A DNA stretch of 56,478 bases from an uncultured Microcaldota archaeon (GTDB lineage Archaea; Micrarchaeota; Micrarchaeia; Anstonellales; Bilamarchaeaceae): contig CAILMQ010000040.1 in the NCBI GenBank assembly GCA_903835385.1, positions 1 through 56,478 of the forward strand. Reading direction: 5' to 3'. The position numbers and the translations under genes are program-made. Positions 1 through 8,459 of the stretch are shown piece after piece (position 1 is the stretch's first letter; every line of letters begins with the position of its first letter). The notes beneath the pieces were generated by a model that was not told where the DNA came from, did not search any database, and saw nothing but the letters and a program-made list of their open reading frames with translations.

Positions 1-242
1 ACGGCCATGATAAGGTCGTCTTTGATGGCTTCCTGAAACGGTTTTCCGACCCATTTCGCCCAGTATTCCATGCAATAGACGACCTTGGCGACCCGCCCAT
101 GGCTCGAACCCTTCGCGAGGCGGATTTTCGAGAACGAGACGATATCCTTCTTGTTTTTCGGGCTTATTTTCGGGTCTTTGTTCAGCTTATCCAGGGCGTA
201 TGCCAGACGCTTCGGATAGTTGTACAGATCGATATCCGCCAT
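1..242 (-). CDS. Tyrosine recombinase/integrase, N-terminal SAM-like domain (3' part lies outside the window)
   Basis: Reverse-strand translation from ATG at 242: MADIDLYNYPKRLAYALDKLNKDPKISPKNKKDIVSFSKIRLAKGSSHGRVAKVVYCMEYWAKWVGKPFQEAIKDDLIMA, open to the window edge; resembles the N-terminal domain of archaeal Xer/phage-type integrases. Not in the supplied ORF track. Confidence 0.72.
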   Translation of the reverse strand, partial: MADIDLYNYPKRLAYALDKLNKDPKISPKNKKDIVSFSKIRLAKGSSHGRVAKVVYCMEYWAKWVGKPFQEAIKDDLIMA

Positions 243-254
243 AGCCTCACTTCC

Positions 255-350
255 GGCGGACGGACTATATTTTACTTGATGCCAAATTTGACATCGCAGC
301 GTTAAGGAAACTTCAGACCTCAGAGCTGCTCAGAGACCCTTCCTCCTGCA
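255..350 (+). repeat. 96-bp direct repeat, copy A
   Basis: Aligns without gaps to 2318-2413 (about 14 mismatches); the 3' part TCAGACCTCAGAGCTGCTCAGAG[A/G]CCCTTCCTCCTGCA is nearly identical. Confidence 0.9.
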
Positions 351-432
351 TTCAGATCTGCTCTGAGTTCCTTCTTTCGGGGGGAACTCAGTTCAGGTCT
401 CAAATCCTGCCCTAGCGCCTTCAGATCTCTTG

Positions 433-493
433 TGATCCGCTGATGCGGCTCACATCTGGCAATCAAAGATTGCCATGGTCTAAGTTTAGACCA
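433..493. other. Three tandem perfect hairpins (candidate structured RNA or DNA site)
   Basis: GTGA(T)CCGC-TGAT-GCGG(C)TCAC (433-454); GGCAATC-AAA-GATTGCC (459-475); GGTCTAA-GT-TTAGACC (478-493). Confidence 0.6.
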
Positions 494-559
494 GCGGGTT
501 ACGTCTGCCGATTTCTCATCTGAGGAGCAGAGGTTAAAAAGACTGCTGCGAGGTGCATA

Positions 560-955
560 TCAAAATTTATTATGCCAGTGGTGGGGAAGCAATTCCTTGA
601 GCTTAACTACCCTACGTTTCTCTACAATCACTTCGGCATCCCAGTTATCTTTGTTGATCTGCCAGATAATCTCCCTGCATTTCCCGCATGGAGGAATGAT
701 TGCCCCATCTTTCCAAACCGCAACGATTTTCTTGATTCTTGACTCTCCAGCCGTGACCATAGCGGAGATAGCGCTCTGCTCAGCACAAAAACCAGTTCCT
801 TCCTGAGTGTCGATACACACGCCTTTGTAGACATTGCCTTTTTCTGTGACCAATGCTGCACCCACATCAGCGATTAGCTTGCCTGAAGCAGTACTTCTGG
901 GCCTGATAACGGATTTGGCACTTAAAATCAGGTCCTCATTGCTCAAATGTGTCAT
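560..955 (-). CDS. Cytidine deaminase family protein
   Basis: Contains CAEQSAI and PPCGKCREII, the zinc-binding (C/H)AE...PCxxC motifs. Confidence 0.85.
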   Translation of the reverse strand: MTHLSNEDLILSAKSVIRPRSTASGKLIADVGAALVTEKGNVYKGVCIDTQEGTGFCAEQSAISAMVTAGESRIKKIVAVWKDGAIIPPCGKCREIIWQINKDNWDAEVIVEKRRVVKLKELLPHHWHNKF

Positions 956-1061
956 AACAACCCATTTGATAGATAAACGTTTTCAATGTATCGAAATTCG
1001 GGTTATACGTCTACATTTTATAAAAAAAATATATTTTGTAGACATCTTATCCTACCCATCA

Positions 1062-1083
1062 GGTATACGATATAACGTATACC
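1062..1083. promoter_or_regulatory. 22-bp palindrome next to a TATA-like element, upstream of the ATPase gene
   Basis: GGTATACG-ATATAA-CGTATACC followed by TTTAAATA, about 22-29 nt before the ATG at 1113. Confidence 0.6.
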
Positions 1084-1112
1084 TTTAAATAGCCTGCACG
1101 TGTTGATAATCC

Positions 1113-2296
1113 ATGGAAGAGCGCATCTGGAAGACGATCGAAAGCTGGAATTACTGGGCCAGGAAACCCGAGACGGGCATCCCAAGGGACGTAACCGGAA
1201 AGGCCATGGGGATGTTGCACGGGCCGGACGCGATTTATTTCTACGGGCCCAGGCGTTCGGGGAAAACGACCGTGTGCCTCCAGATCCTCGCTTTCCTAGC
1301 CGACAAGCATGGGAAGCATTCCTGCCTTTATGTGAATTTCGAGGAACCGTCGTTCTCGGGATTGCTCTCGACCTCGTTCCTTGACGATATAATGGCGGAA
1401 TTCGCCAGGGCGTTCGGCAAGAAGCCGGGGTATGTTTTTCTGGACGAGATCCAGAACGTCCCTGGCTGGGAGAGATGGGTGAGGGCGAATGTGGACAAAA
1501 AGACCTTCAAGATTTTCGTCACGGGCTCTTCCGCGAAGTTGCTGAGCTCGGAATTCTCCACCAGCCTGGGCGGAAGGGGCCTGGGTTTCCTGGTGCTCCC
1601 GTTCTCCTTCGGAGAGTTCAGGAAGGCGCATCCGAAAGCGTCTCTGGAGAGTTATCTAGAGACCGGGGGATACCCGGCGGTTGTTTTGGAACAAAACCCC
1701 GAGAAGCGCATCCGCATGCTCGAGGAGTATTTCGACAGCGCCATAACGCGGGACATATCCGCAAGGTACGAGGTGCGGGACGTTCCCACGCTACGGACGC
1801 TTGCAGTGTATGTGATCACCAATTCCGGGAAACTGTTCAGCTATAATAAGCTAAGGGCGATGACAGGCCTCTCTTTCGACGCGATCAAGACATACCTGTC
1901 ATACCTTGAGGACGCATTCATCGCCTTTCATGTGCCGGCGTTTTCCTATTCGCTCAAGAAGGCGATGGAAAAACCGAGAAGATATTATGCCTACGATACG
2001 GGCCTGCAGGCCGCGATCTCGAAGTCGTTCACGCCTGACCTTGGCAGGAGAACGGAAAACGTGGTGGCGATCGAGCTTTTAAGGTCAGAAAAGGAGGTGC
2101 AGTATTACTCCAATGATTTCGAGGTCGATTTGTCGTCAAGGACGGCCTTGAGCTCACCGCCATCAATGTCTGTGCGGCGGAAAAGGCGCCCCCGCGTGAA
2201 GCATCCGCGCTTGAGAGGTTCTCGAAGGAGCACAAGACCAAAAAGACGCTTCTGCTTTGCGGAGGGAAACGGATAGCCGAATGGCTTACGGTATAG
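1113..2296 (+). pseudogene. AAA+ ATPase of the archaeal ATPase/DUF4143 type with an apparent single-base frameshift near 2129-2131
   Basis: Walker A GPRRSGKTT, Walker B YVFLDEIQNV. After ...NDFEVD the ORF loses a plausible sequence; the other frame continues FVVKDGLELTAINVCAAEKAPPREASALERFSKEHKTKKTLLLCGGKRIAEWLTV* to 2296. Confidence 0.75.
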
Positions 2297-2304
2297 CGTA
2301 AGCC
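2283..2304. promoter_or_regulatory. Second 22-bp palindrome, overlapping the stop of the restored ATPase frame and preceding the next gene
   Basis: GGCTTACG-GTATAG-CGTAAGCC followed by TTTAAGTA; same architecture as 1062-1083 with compensatory arm changes. Confidence 0.6.
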
Positions 2305-2317
2305 TTTAAGTAGGGGC

Positions 2318-2413
2318 GGCAGACGGGCTATTTTTTACCTGATGCCCAATTTGACATCAGGACGCTAAGCAAAGGTCAGACCTCAGAGCTGCTCAGAGGC
2401 CCTTCCTCCTGCA
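2318..2413 (+). repeat. 96-bp direct repeat, copy B
   Basis: See 255-350. Confidence 0.9.
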
Positions 2414-2479
2414 AACTCTTTTTCGTATCCCGTTCGCACCCGGCGCTTTCAGCAAATCTTAAATAAACAAAGGAGCATA

Positions 2480-3736
2480 ATGGGTGAGAAGGGGGGCGGG
2501 CGAAACAGTATGATCACCGAAGAGGAGATACGCGAACTTAAAAAAACGCACAAGGACCTTGCGAAGAGACTGGAAAAAATCGGAGCTGGCCACCGCCAGG
2601 CTACGGTGAAGCTCTCCAGGCAGCTCAAATTGCTCATTGCCGAGATAGAATCCGTGCAGGAGAAGGGGAAAACCACCTGGAATCCAGCGGTCAGCACGCG
2701 GATAAAACTGGCCAAGAGGGCCATCGAATTGTCAAAGGATTCGGTTTATTTCGAAAGATGGGCCGCCGCCGAGTTCCAGAAGGGCAACATCCCCGAAGAT
2801 ACCGGGAAGAGGCTCGCGTCCATCGCAAGGCTGGCCAGGGAGGGGAAGCTGCAGGACGCGAAAGAGGAGTTCGCGAATTTCGACGGCATCATCAAGCTGG
2901 ACGAGAGCTATGAAAAGGCCGAAGAGGAACTGAGGGAGGGCGGCAGGGAGCTCGGAAGGGAGCGGCTCAGGCTGGAAAAGCTGCTCTCCGACATATCGGA
3001 GCTGGAAAACGAGACCATTGACCTGGAAAAGGTCCGCAGGCACGAAGAGCTTGCGAAAAACCTGGAATTGCTGAAGAAATCCAGGGACGCGTATCTTCAC
3101 TCCCTGCTTTCAAAGCCTGTTGCGGAATTGCTCCGCGAAATGGAGGGGAGTTCCCTCAAGGACCATTGCCCGGATTTCCCCGGGAACGAGGCCATGGCAG
3201 GGCTGAAACAGTTCTTTTCAGACTATCCCTCTTTTGGCAAATACGGCATTGACCAGCTTTGCGAATGCCTGGGATACAGTGAAAAGAAGCTTTCCCACAT
3301 CTGCCCGGAAACATCCAGGTTCAGGAAGATGGTGGCAGGAAACGCGCGCTTTTTCGAATCCATCCGCAGCCTCGGGCAGACGGGTTTCCTCGCCGTGGAC
3401 GGCCTGGACGGAAAGACGCTGGATTTTTATGCCGCAATGGGCGAAGCAGAGAAAAAAACAGTTGAAGAGATAAGGCTGCTGGGAAAGGACAGGCGCTCCT
3501 GCGAAGAGGAATACGAAAAAGGCAGGCGGCTCGGGAAGCGGAGGGAAGAGCTCTCGAAATATTCCAAAAAGGAGCTGGAGGCGGAGCTGGAAAATGTTCG
3601 GAGCCTCATGGAACTTCTGGATTCCGAGGACCCGGACCGCAAGGCGTCTGATTCCGGGAGCTGCAGGACAGAAGAAACCGCGGAAAAGCAGGGGCTGCTT
3701 TCACTGTTCGGTTCTTTTTTCAGGAAAACCCAGTGA
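2480..3736 (+). CDS. Hypothetical coiled-coil protein (start may be the internal ATG near 2510)
   Basis: Long ORF with Glu/Lys/Leu-rich heptad-like composition; no family recognised. Confidence 0.7.
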   Translation: MGEKGGGRNSMITEEEIRELKKTHKDLAKRLEKIGAGHRQATVKLSRQLKLLIAEIESVQEKGKTTWNPAVSTRIKLAKRAIELSKDSVYFERWAAAEFQKGNIPEDTGKRLASIARLAREGKLQDAKEEFANFDGIIKLDESYEKAEEELREGGRELGRERLRLEKLLSDISELENETIDLEKVRRHEELAKNLELLKKSRDAYLHSLLSKPVAELLREMEGSSLKDHCPDFPGNEAMAGLKQFFSDYPSFGKYGIDQLCECLGYSEKKLSHICPETSRFRKMVAGNARFFESIRSLGQTGFLAVDGLDGKTLDFYAAMGEAEKKTVEEIRLLGKDRRSCEEEYEKGRRLGKRREELSKYSKKELEAELENVRSLMELLDSEDPDRKASDSGSCRTEETAEKQGLLSLFGSFFRKTQ

Positions 3737-3761
3737 ATCCTTGGCTCGCCGGTACCGCATT

Positions 3762-5999
3762 TTATTTCATGCCGAGGAGCGACTTGAAGAAGCTTATTAT
3801 GCCGTCCAGGATGCCGGTTCCTCCTGGAGCCGGAGGCTGCCGTGGAAGCGGGGCGTAGCCTGGCCCGGACGGGGTTGCAGGAAGCGGCGTCGTGTTGGAT
3901 GCCGGCTGCGTGGCGTTCGCGGTTTGCGTCGTCGTATTAGGCGTGGGCTGCGTCACATTGGGCGAGGGTTGCGTTACGTTTGGTGCGGGCTGCGCAGGCG
4001 GCTGCTGGCTTGAAGAATTGGACTGCACGCCCGTTCCCTGCTGCTGTTGCGGGGTTTGGTTTCCTGACTGGTTCTGCGGCTGTTGCCCCTGGGATTGGTT
4101 CTGAATGGCCTCGGGCGGCGGCTGAACGCTTTGGTTCGCTCCAGAAGAATTGTTGAACAGCCTCAACGGCATGGACAGATTGAGGCGGGCAATGGGCGTG
4201 ATGTCATTCGCAAGGCTGATGTTCAGCAGGGTGTTGATTGGCAGGATGCTGGATATCGTGACGTTCCTGGTGGTGAATCCCCACTGGATGTCGGCATAAA
4301 GCTGCTTGCCGTCCTTGGACCGGATTTCCTTCGAGGCGTGCATGACATAATCCGTGTCAGGCTTGAGCTGGGAATCTGGAGAAAGTATCGCCAGTTTGGA
4401 AGCCGCCACGACCCTTCCCGATACGTTGGCTCCGGATTTCTCCGAAAGCCAGAACGTGCTGGAGTTCACGGTTTTGTTGTCAAGGGTATCCGAGAAATCC
4501 GCATCTATTACGAAATAATCCTCCTTGTAGCTCTTCGCGAACGTCCCGTTGGCAGGGTAGAACGACGTCGGAACCAGGAGCGTCGAGCCGATGGTGCCAT
4601 GGAAAGCGGAGCCGGCGAACTGCTTCACCCAGTTGTAGTCGGCCGGCGGCGAAAAGATGATTTTAGATGAGGACGCGGCGATGTCGTGCAGGCTGTCTTT
4701 CGCGTCGAATGTCTTCACCTGGTTCATGTACTGGAGGTCATAGAGGATTATGCCATCCCCGTATACGTTCGAGGCTCCGTCGCCCCATATGGTCGATATG
4801 TAGGCGAATCTCCCGTCCGATGTCACGGCCATGCGCGAGGGCCTGTCGCCGGACGGCGTAGTGATGTAGCTGGTGGAATCATATGTGTAGAAGTAGTCCT
4901 TGGAGAAGAGCATATAATCAAGCAGGTTGTTGCTGAACGGGCCCACGGTTTTGAGCCCTCCATATTTGTGGATGAGGAATACTTTCTTGTTGTCGGAGTC
5001 GTAAAAGTAACCCGCTGCATAAAGCGTTTCACCATCCGGGGAAGTCGCCAGCGCGATGGGGTAGTAGCCCGTCTCTATGACCTGCTTGCCATGGTCCTGG
5101 GTGTTCATGGCGAATATGCCAGTGCTGTCCGCAATCGCGGCGTAAACCATGTTGCCTCCTTTGCCAACTGCGACGCTCCTGGCATAATTGTCGTCCGTGG
5201 AGTCATTTCCGGGAAGCTTGTTATAGTGTATCGTATTTGCGTTCCAGTCAAGCTCGTATAGCGATGGGGCGTCCCACCAGCCGGAGTAGTACACCATATT
5301 TCCGTCCGGTGAGAACTCGATATTATACATCATGGTCGTATGTTTCATGTCAATGTTCCAGGTCTTCTGCCCCTGGAAATCCATTATGTCTATGCCACCG
5401 TGTTCCGGATAGCCTGCTTTCTGGTAGCCCATGTACACCCTTCCGTCCGGCGAGACCGCGAGGTGCTCCGGGTACACTTTGTCAACCTCGTAATAGTCAA
5501 TCGGCTGGTCGGTGCTCGCGTTCAGCCTAAGGACGCGGCCGAACGTGTCGGTGTAGCCTCCGTACGGGTCATCCTGGTACTTGGACCAGAAATAAGCCAT
5601 GTATACGAACTGCCCGTCGGGCGAGACCGCGACCCCGGTCACATGCGCCTCGTCCACGTCCGGCTTAATTTTGGAGACGACGTTCAAGGTGGACGAATCC
5701 ATCACCAGGATGGAATCCTGCGTGGCCGCATAGACCATGGGCCCCTGCTCGAGCGCTTCCTGTATCGCCGGTGTTATGGTCAGGATGGCTGAAGACCTGA
5801 TGATTGAAATGTTCGAAACCGTGCTGCCGGACGTGTTCGTGTTGTTTGTCAGCGGATAGGCCGGGATAGTAGCGGTCCGAGAGGTTCCAGTTGACACGGA
5901 CGAGGAAGCCGCCGCGGCATTGAGCACGCCGCAAAGAAGCGCCAGGACGAAAAATGCGGAAATGAACGTTCGCCGCCATGCCGGTTCGGATGTTCCCAT
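3762..5999 (-). CDS. Secreted YVTN-type beta-propeller surface protein with Ig-like domain and N/Q/T/P-rich linker
   Basis: Start at 5999 gives MGTSEPAWRRTFISAFFVLALLCGVLNAAAA (signal peptide-like); repeated VSPDG.hVY blades; SbsA-like Ig segment (YPANGTF...GFTTR); low-complexity linker. Confidence 0.75.
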   Translation of the reverse strand: MGTSEPAWRRTFISAFFVLALLCGVLNAAAASSSVSTGTSRTATIPAYPLTNNTNTSGSTVSNISIIRSSAILTITPAIQEALEQGPMVYAATQDSILVMDSSTLNVVSKIKPDVDEAHVTGVAVSPDGQFVYMAYFWSKYQDDPYGGYTDTFGRVLRLNASTDQPIDYYEVDKVYPEHLAVSPDGRVYMGYQKAGYPEHGGIDIMDFQGQKTWNIDMKHTTMMYNIEFSPDGNMVYYSGWWDAPSLYELDWNANTIHYNKLPGNDSTDDNYARSVAVGKGGNMVYAAIADSTGIFAMNTQDHGKQVIETGYYPIALATSPDGETLYAAGYFYDSDNKKVFLIHKYGGLKTVGPFSNNLLDYMLFSKDYFYTYDSTSYITTPSGDRPSRMAVTSDGRFAYISTIWGDGASNVYGDGIILYDLQYMNQVKTFDAKDSLHDIAASSSKIIFSPPADYNWVKQFAGSAFHGTIGSTLLVPTSFYPANGTFAKSYKEDYFVIDADFSDTLDNKTVNSSTFWLSEKSGANVSGRVVAASKLAILSPDSQLKPDTDYVMHASKEIRSKDGKQLYADIQWGFTTRNVTISSILPINTLLNISLANDITPIARLNLSMPLRLFNNSSGANQSVQPPPEAIQNQSQGQQPQNQSGNQTPQQQQGTGVQSNSSSQQPPAQPAPNVTQPSPNVTQPTPNTTTQTANATQPASNTTPLPATPSGPGYAPLPRQPPAPGGTGILDGIISFFKSLLGMK

Positions 6000-6111
6000 G
6001 TGATCCACCATTGGTTGTATTGCCTCCACATTTCCTTTAAATACGGTGGGCTGGCTGCTGTGGCGGTCCTGCTGCAGAATCAATTTAAACCTCAACTGAT
6101 TATGCAGTCTC

Positions 6112-7041
6112 ATGGCTGGGAAGAAAAACAGGGCGCCGAAAAAGCAGAAGCCTGGCCAAGCCAGGGCGCCGAAGCCGGTGGAGACGGCCAAGCCCGAAGA
6201 GATAACGCCGGAAACCGCGCCGCAGCCCGAAGCAGCGCCGCCTGTGCCGGTTACGCCAATCATCCCCGCGTTCGAGCTCCTTCCCTCCTGGGAGAACCCG
6301 CGCCGCCTTAAGAGCGGCATGGAGGAAACCGGGCTCGCGGTTTTCCAGCCGGCAGCCGGCTCCAAAGATTATAAAGACGCGTCGCGGCTGCTGAAGCTGA
6401 AAGAAGCGGACGCGTCCCTGCCGGGCAATTTCCTCTTATGCGTGAAGGACGGGCCGGGCGCTCTCGCCGCAGCATGTAGCGGCTGCGTGATAAAGCAGGA
6501 GGCCTTCACGCTGTTCGTCCTGCTCCACTCCGCGGTCTTCAGCGGCAACAGGAGGGACATGCATCTCCTGCTGTATGCCTCGGCGCTCGCAGCAGCCAGG
6601 CCGACCCACGTCATCTGCTGTTCTCCGCACCCGGATATTTCAAAGCAGGATGATGCCGGAAGGATGATATTCCTCGGCAGGGGCATGGCCATGGGTACCG
6701 TGCCCCTTGGCCACCCGAAGATACTGCTTTTCATAAGGTGCGTGGGCAGGGAGCAGGAGGCCGGAATCCCCGGCCCGCAGCTCGCCATCATCATCAATGC
6801 CGCAAACGCCGCCTACAAGGACAAGCTGCTTCCCGCTCTTGCGGATGCGTTTGCAAAGAAGGAATCCGTCCGGCTCGTCATGCTGCCAATATCCCCGGAT
6901 TATGGCGAGCACCTGCACGAGCTTAAGGACGCCGTTGTCGCGCTCGGCCTTCCGGCCTCGGGCCTGGACAACCAAATGGCTGCGCTGGAATCAAAATACG
7001 TGAGAAGCCGCGCGGACCTTACGCCCGCGTCGTTATTCTGA
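6112..7041 (+). CDS. Hypothetical protein with basic/proline-rich N-terminus
   Basis: 309-aa ORF; no family recognised. Confidence 0.65.
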   Translation: MAGKKNRAPKKQKPGQARAPKPVETAKPEEITPETAPQPEAAPPVPVTPIIPAFELLPSWENPRRLKSGMEETGLAVFQPAAGSKDYKDASRLLKLKEADASLPGNFLLCVKDGPGALAAACSGCVIKQEAFTLFVLLHSAVFSGNRRDMHLLLYASALAAARPTHVICCSPHPDISKQDDAGRMIFLGRGMAMGTVPLGHPKILLFIRCVGREQEAGIPGPQLAIIINAANAAYKDKLLPALADAFAKKESVRLVMLPISPDYGEHLHELKDAVVALGLPASGLDNQMAALESKYVRSRADLTPASLF

Positions 7042-7059
7042 TGCGCGGTAAGTGCTTAA

Positions 7060-7172
7060 GATTTTCCCATTAGCCGAGAAGCGTTGTCTTCTTACTGTCT
7101 TCTATGGAGACGTCGTCCCAGTATGAACTCATGCTCCGTCAGTCGTCTGACTTTTGTATAAATTTTTTGAGC
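7060..7172 (+). repeat. Dispersed intergenic element, copy 1
   Basis: GCTTAAGATTTTCCCATTAGCCGAGAAGCGTTGTCTTCTTA...GACGTCGTC...ATGCTCCGTCAGTCGTC...GCGCTTAT shared with 27049-27234 (reverse complement) and, in part, 44693-44780. Confidence 0.8.
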
Positions 7173-7187
7173 GCTTATGATCCTCGC

Positions 7188-7499
7188 TCATTTTTTCTTG
7201 CCGCCCGCCCCCCATCTTTTGAGGCCCGGCAGGTTTTTCTTGGCCATGGCACGGACCTTGCTTTCGGGCATGCCGATTTTCGGTGCGAATTCCACGATGC
7301 GCTTTATCATCTGCTCCAGCGTCATATCAGGCAACGTGAACCCGCCCTTGTTGAAGCAGTGCACGCAATAGTCGGCGTTCCTGCTGCCGTCCGCGTTGGT
7401 GCCGAAATCGTCCTTTTTTGACATTGGCATGCCGCAGCTCTGGCAAATATCGGGCGCAGGAGGCGGCTCAGGCTCTACCGGTTCCGGAGGCCAGGCCAT
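7188..7499 (-). CDS. Putative zinc-ribbon domain protein
   Basis: CQSCGMPM...YCVHCF zinc-ribbon pattern followed by a helical domain. Confidence 0.75.
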   Translation of the reverse strand: MAWPPEPVEPEPPPAPDICQSCGMPMSKKDDFGTNADGSRNADYCVHCFNKGGFTLPDMTLEQMIKRIVEFAPKIGMPESKVRAMAKKNLPGLKRWGAGGKKK

Positions 7500-7503
7500 G
7501 TTT

Positions 7504-8235
7504 TCACCCGTACATGCCGCTTTCGCCGGCCATGGGGCCCTTCTTGGACATCTTGGACTTTATCATCTTCTCGCCCGCGGATTTCACTATTGATGCCTGT
7601 TCCTTGTCCAGCTCCGTGGTGTCTATGGGCGTGTTGATGAATTCGCTGAGCACCTTGAGCGCCTTGGAGGCCGCCTTCGGGTCCACGAAATCCTGCTCCG
7701 CTTCCGCCAGTATGGTCATCACCGGGAAATTCTCCAGCGCGCCCCTGGCGAGCAGCACGCCCGTCACTCCCGTGGTCGCGCCTTCGCGTATCGGCTTCGC
7801 GAGTTTCCTCGCCACGATGTCCTTCACCATCCCCTTGTCCGTGGAAACCACGTAGACCGCGCTTTCCTCCTCCTTGAGGGATATCCCGCCGATGGAGATT
7901 ATGGATTTGGCATGGAGCGACTTGGCGAAGGCGAGTATCTTGTCCGCGAGCTCCATGGAGTTGGCGACCGGTATGGACATCTCCGACAGTATCACGACCA
8001 GGTTGTGCTTCTGGGAGTAGTGTATGCGCGCCGCGGGCAGCGGAATGTAGTTGTGTATCGCGGCGAGCGGTGCGAAATCCGGCGAGGTTATGTAGCCGCC
8101 GAACTTGAGGTCCAGGGCGTCCACCAGCTGCGATGCGGCAACCGAGCCCACGAGCCCGGTGCCGGGGAATCCGAGCACCACCGTGGGCTCCCGGAGCTTG
8201 ATTGTTTCCGTCCTGTGGATTTCTATGTTGGCCAT
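7504..8235 (-). CDS. PAC2 family (proteasome assembly chaperone-like) protein
   Basis: VVLGFPGTGLVGSVAASQLVDAL and overall PAC2-like layout; start MANIEIHRTE at 8235. Confidence 0.8.
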   Translation of the reverse strand: MANIEIHRTETIKLREPTVVLGFPGTGLVGSVAASQLVDALDLKFGGYITSPDFAPLAAIHNYIPLPAARIHYSQKHNLVVILSEMSIPVANSMELADKILAFAKSLHAKSIISIGGISLKEEESAVYVVSTDKGMVKDIVARKLAKPIREGATTGVTGVLLARGALENFPVMTILAEAEQDFVDPKAASKALKVLSEFINTPIDTTELDKEQASIVKSAGEKMIKSKMSKKGPMAGESGMYG

Positions 8236-8288
8236 GGCATTATTTAGCCCGCACAACCTTTTAATACCTATAGCGTCTATTTTACTCC

Positions 8289-8456
8289 ATGAGTTTCAAA
8301 CAGGAAAAGGTATCCATGCCGATGTCTTCGGCAGGCATAATCGGCTTCTCATCGGACATGAAGCTCGCGGGCATAGAGATGGAGCCCAAATTCGTCGTGG
8401 CCGCGGCGCTCGTCCTTATGGTGCTCGTAAAAGCGGCAGACCTATTTTTGAAGTAG
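8289..8456 (+). CDS. secG: Preprotein translocase Sec61-beta/SecG
   Basis: Short ORF missing from the supplied track: MSFKQEKVSMPMSSAGIIGFSSDMKLAGIEMEPKFVVAAALVLMVLVKAADLFLK*; matches the archaeal Sec61-beta pattern (MPxSxAGIIxF..., single C-terminal TM). Confidence 0.85.
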   Translation: MSFKQEKVSMPMSSAGIIGFSSDMKLAGIEMEPKFVVAAALVLMVLVKAADLFLK

Positions 8457-8459
8457 GTT

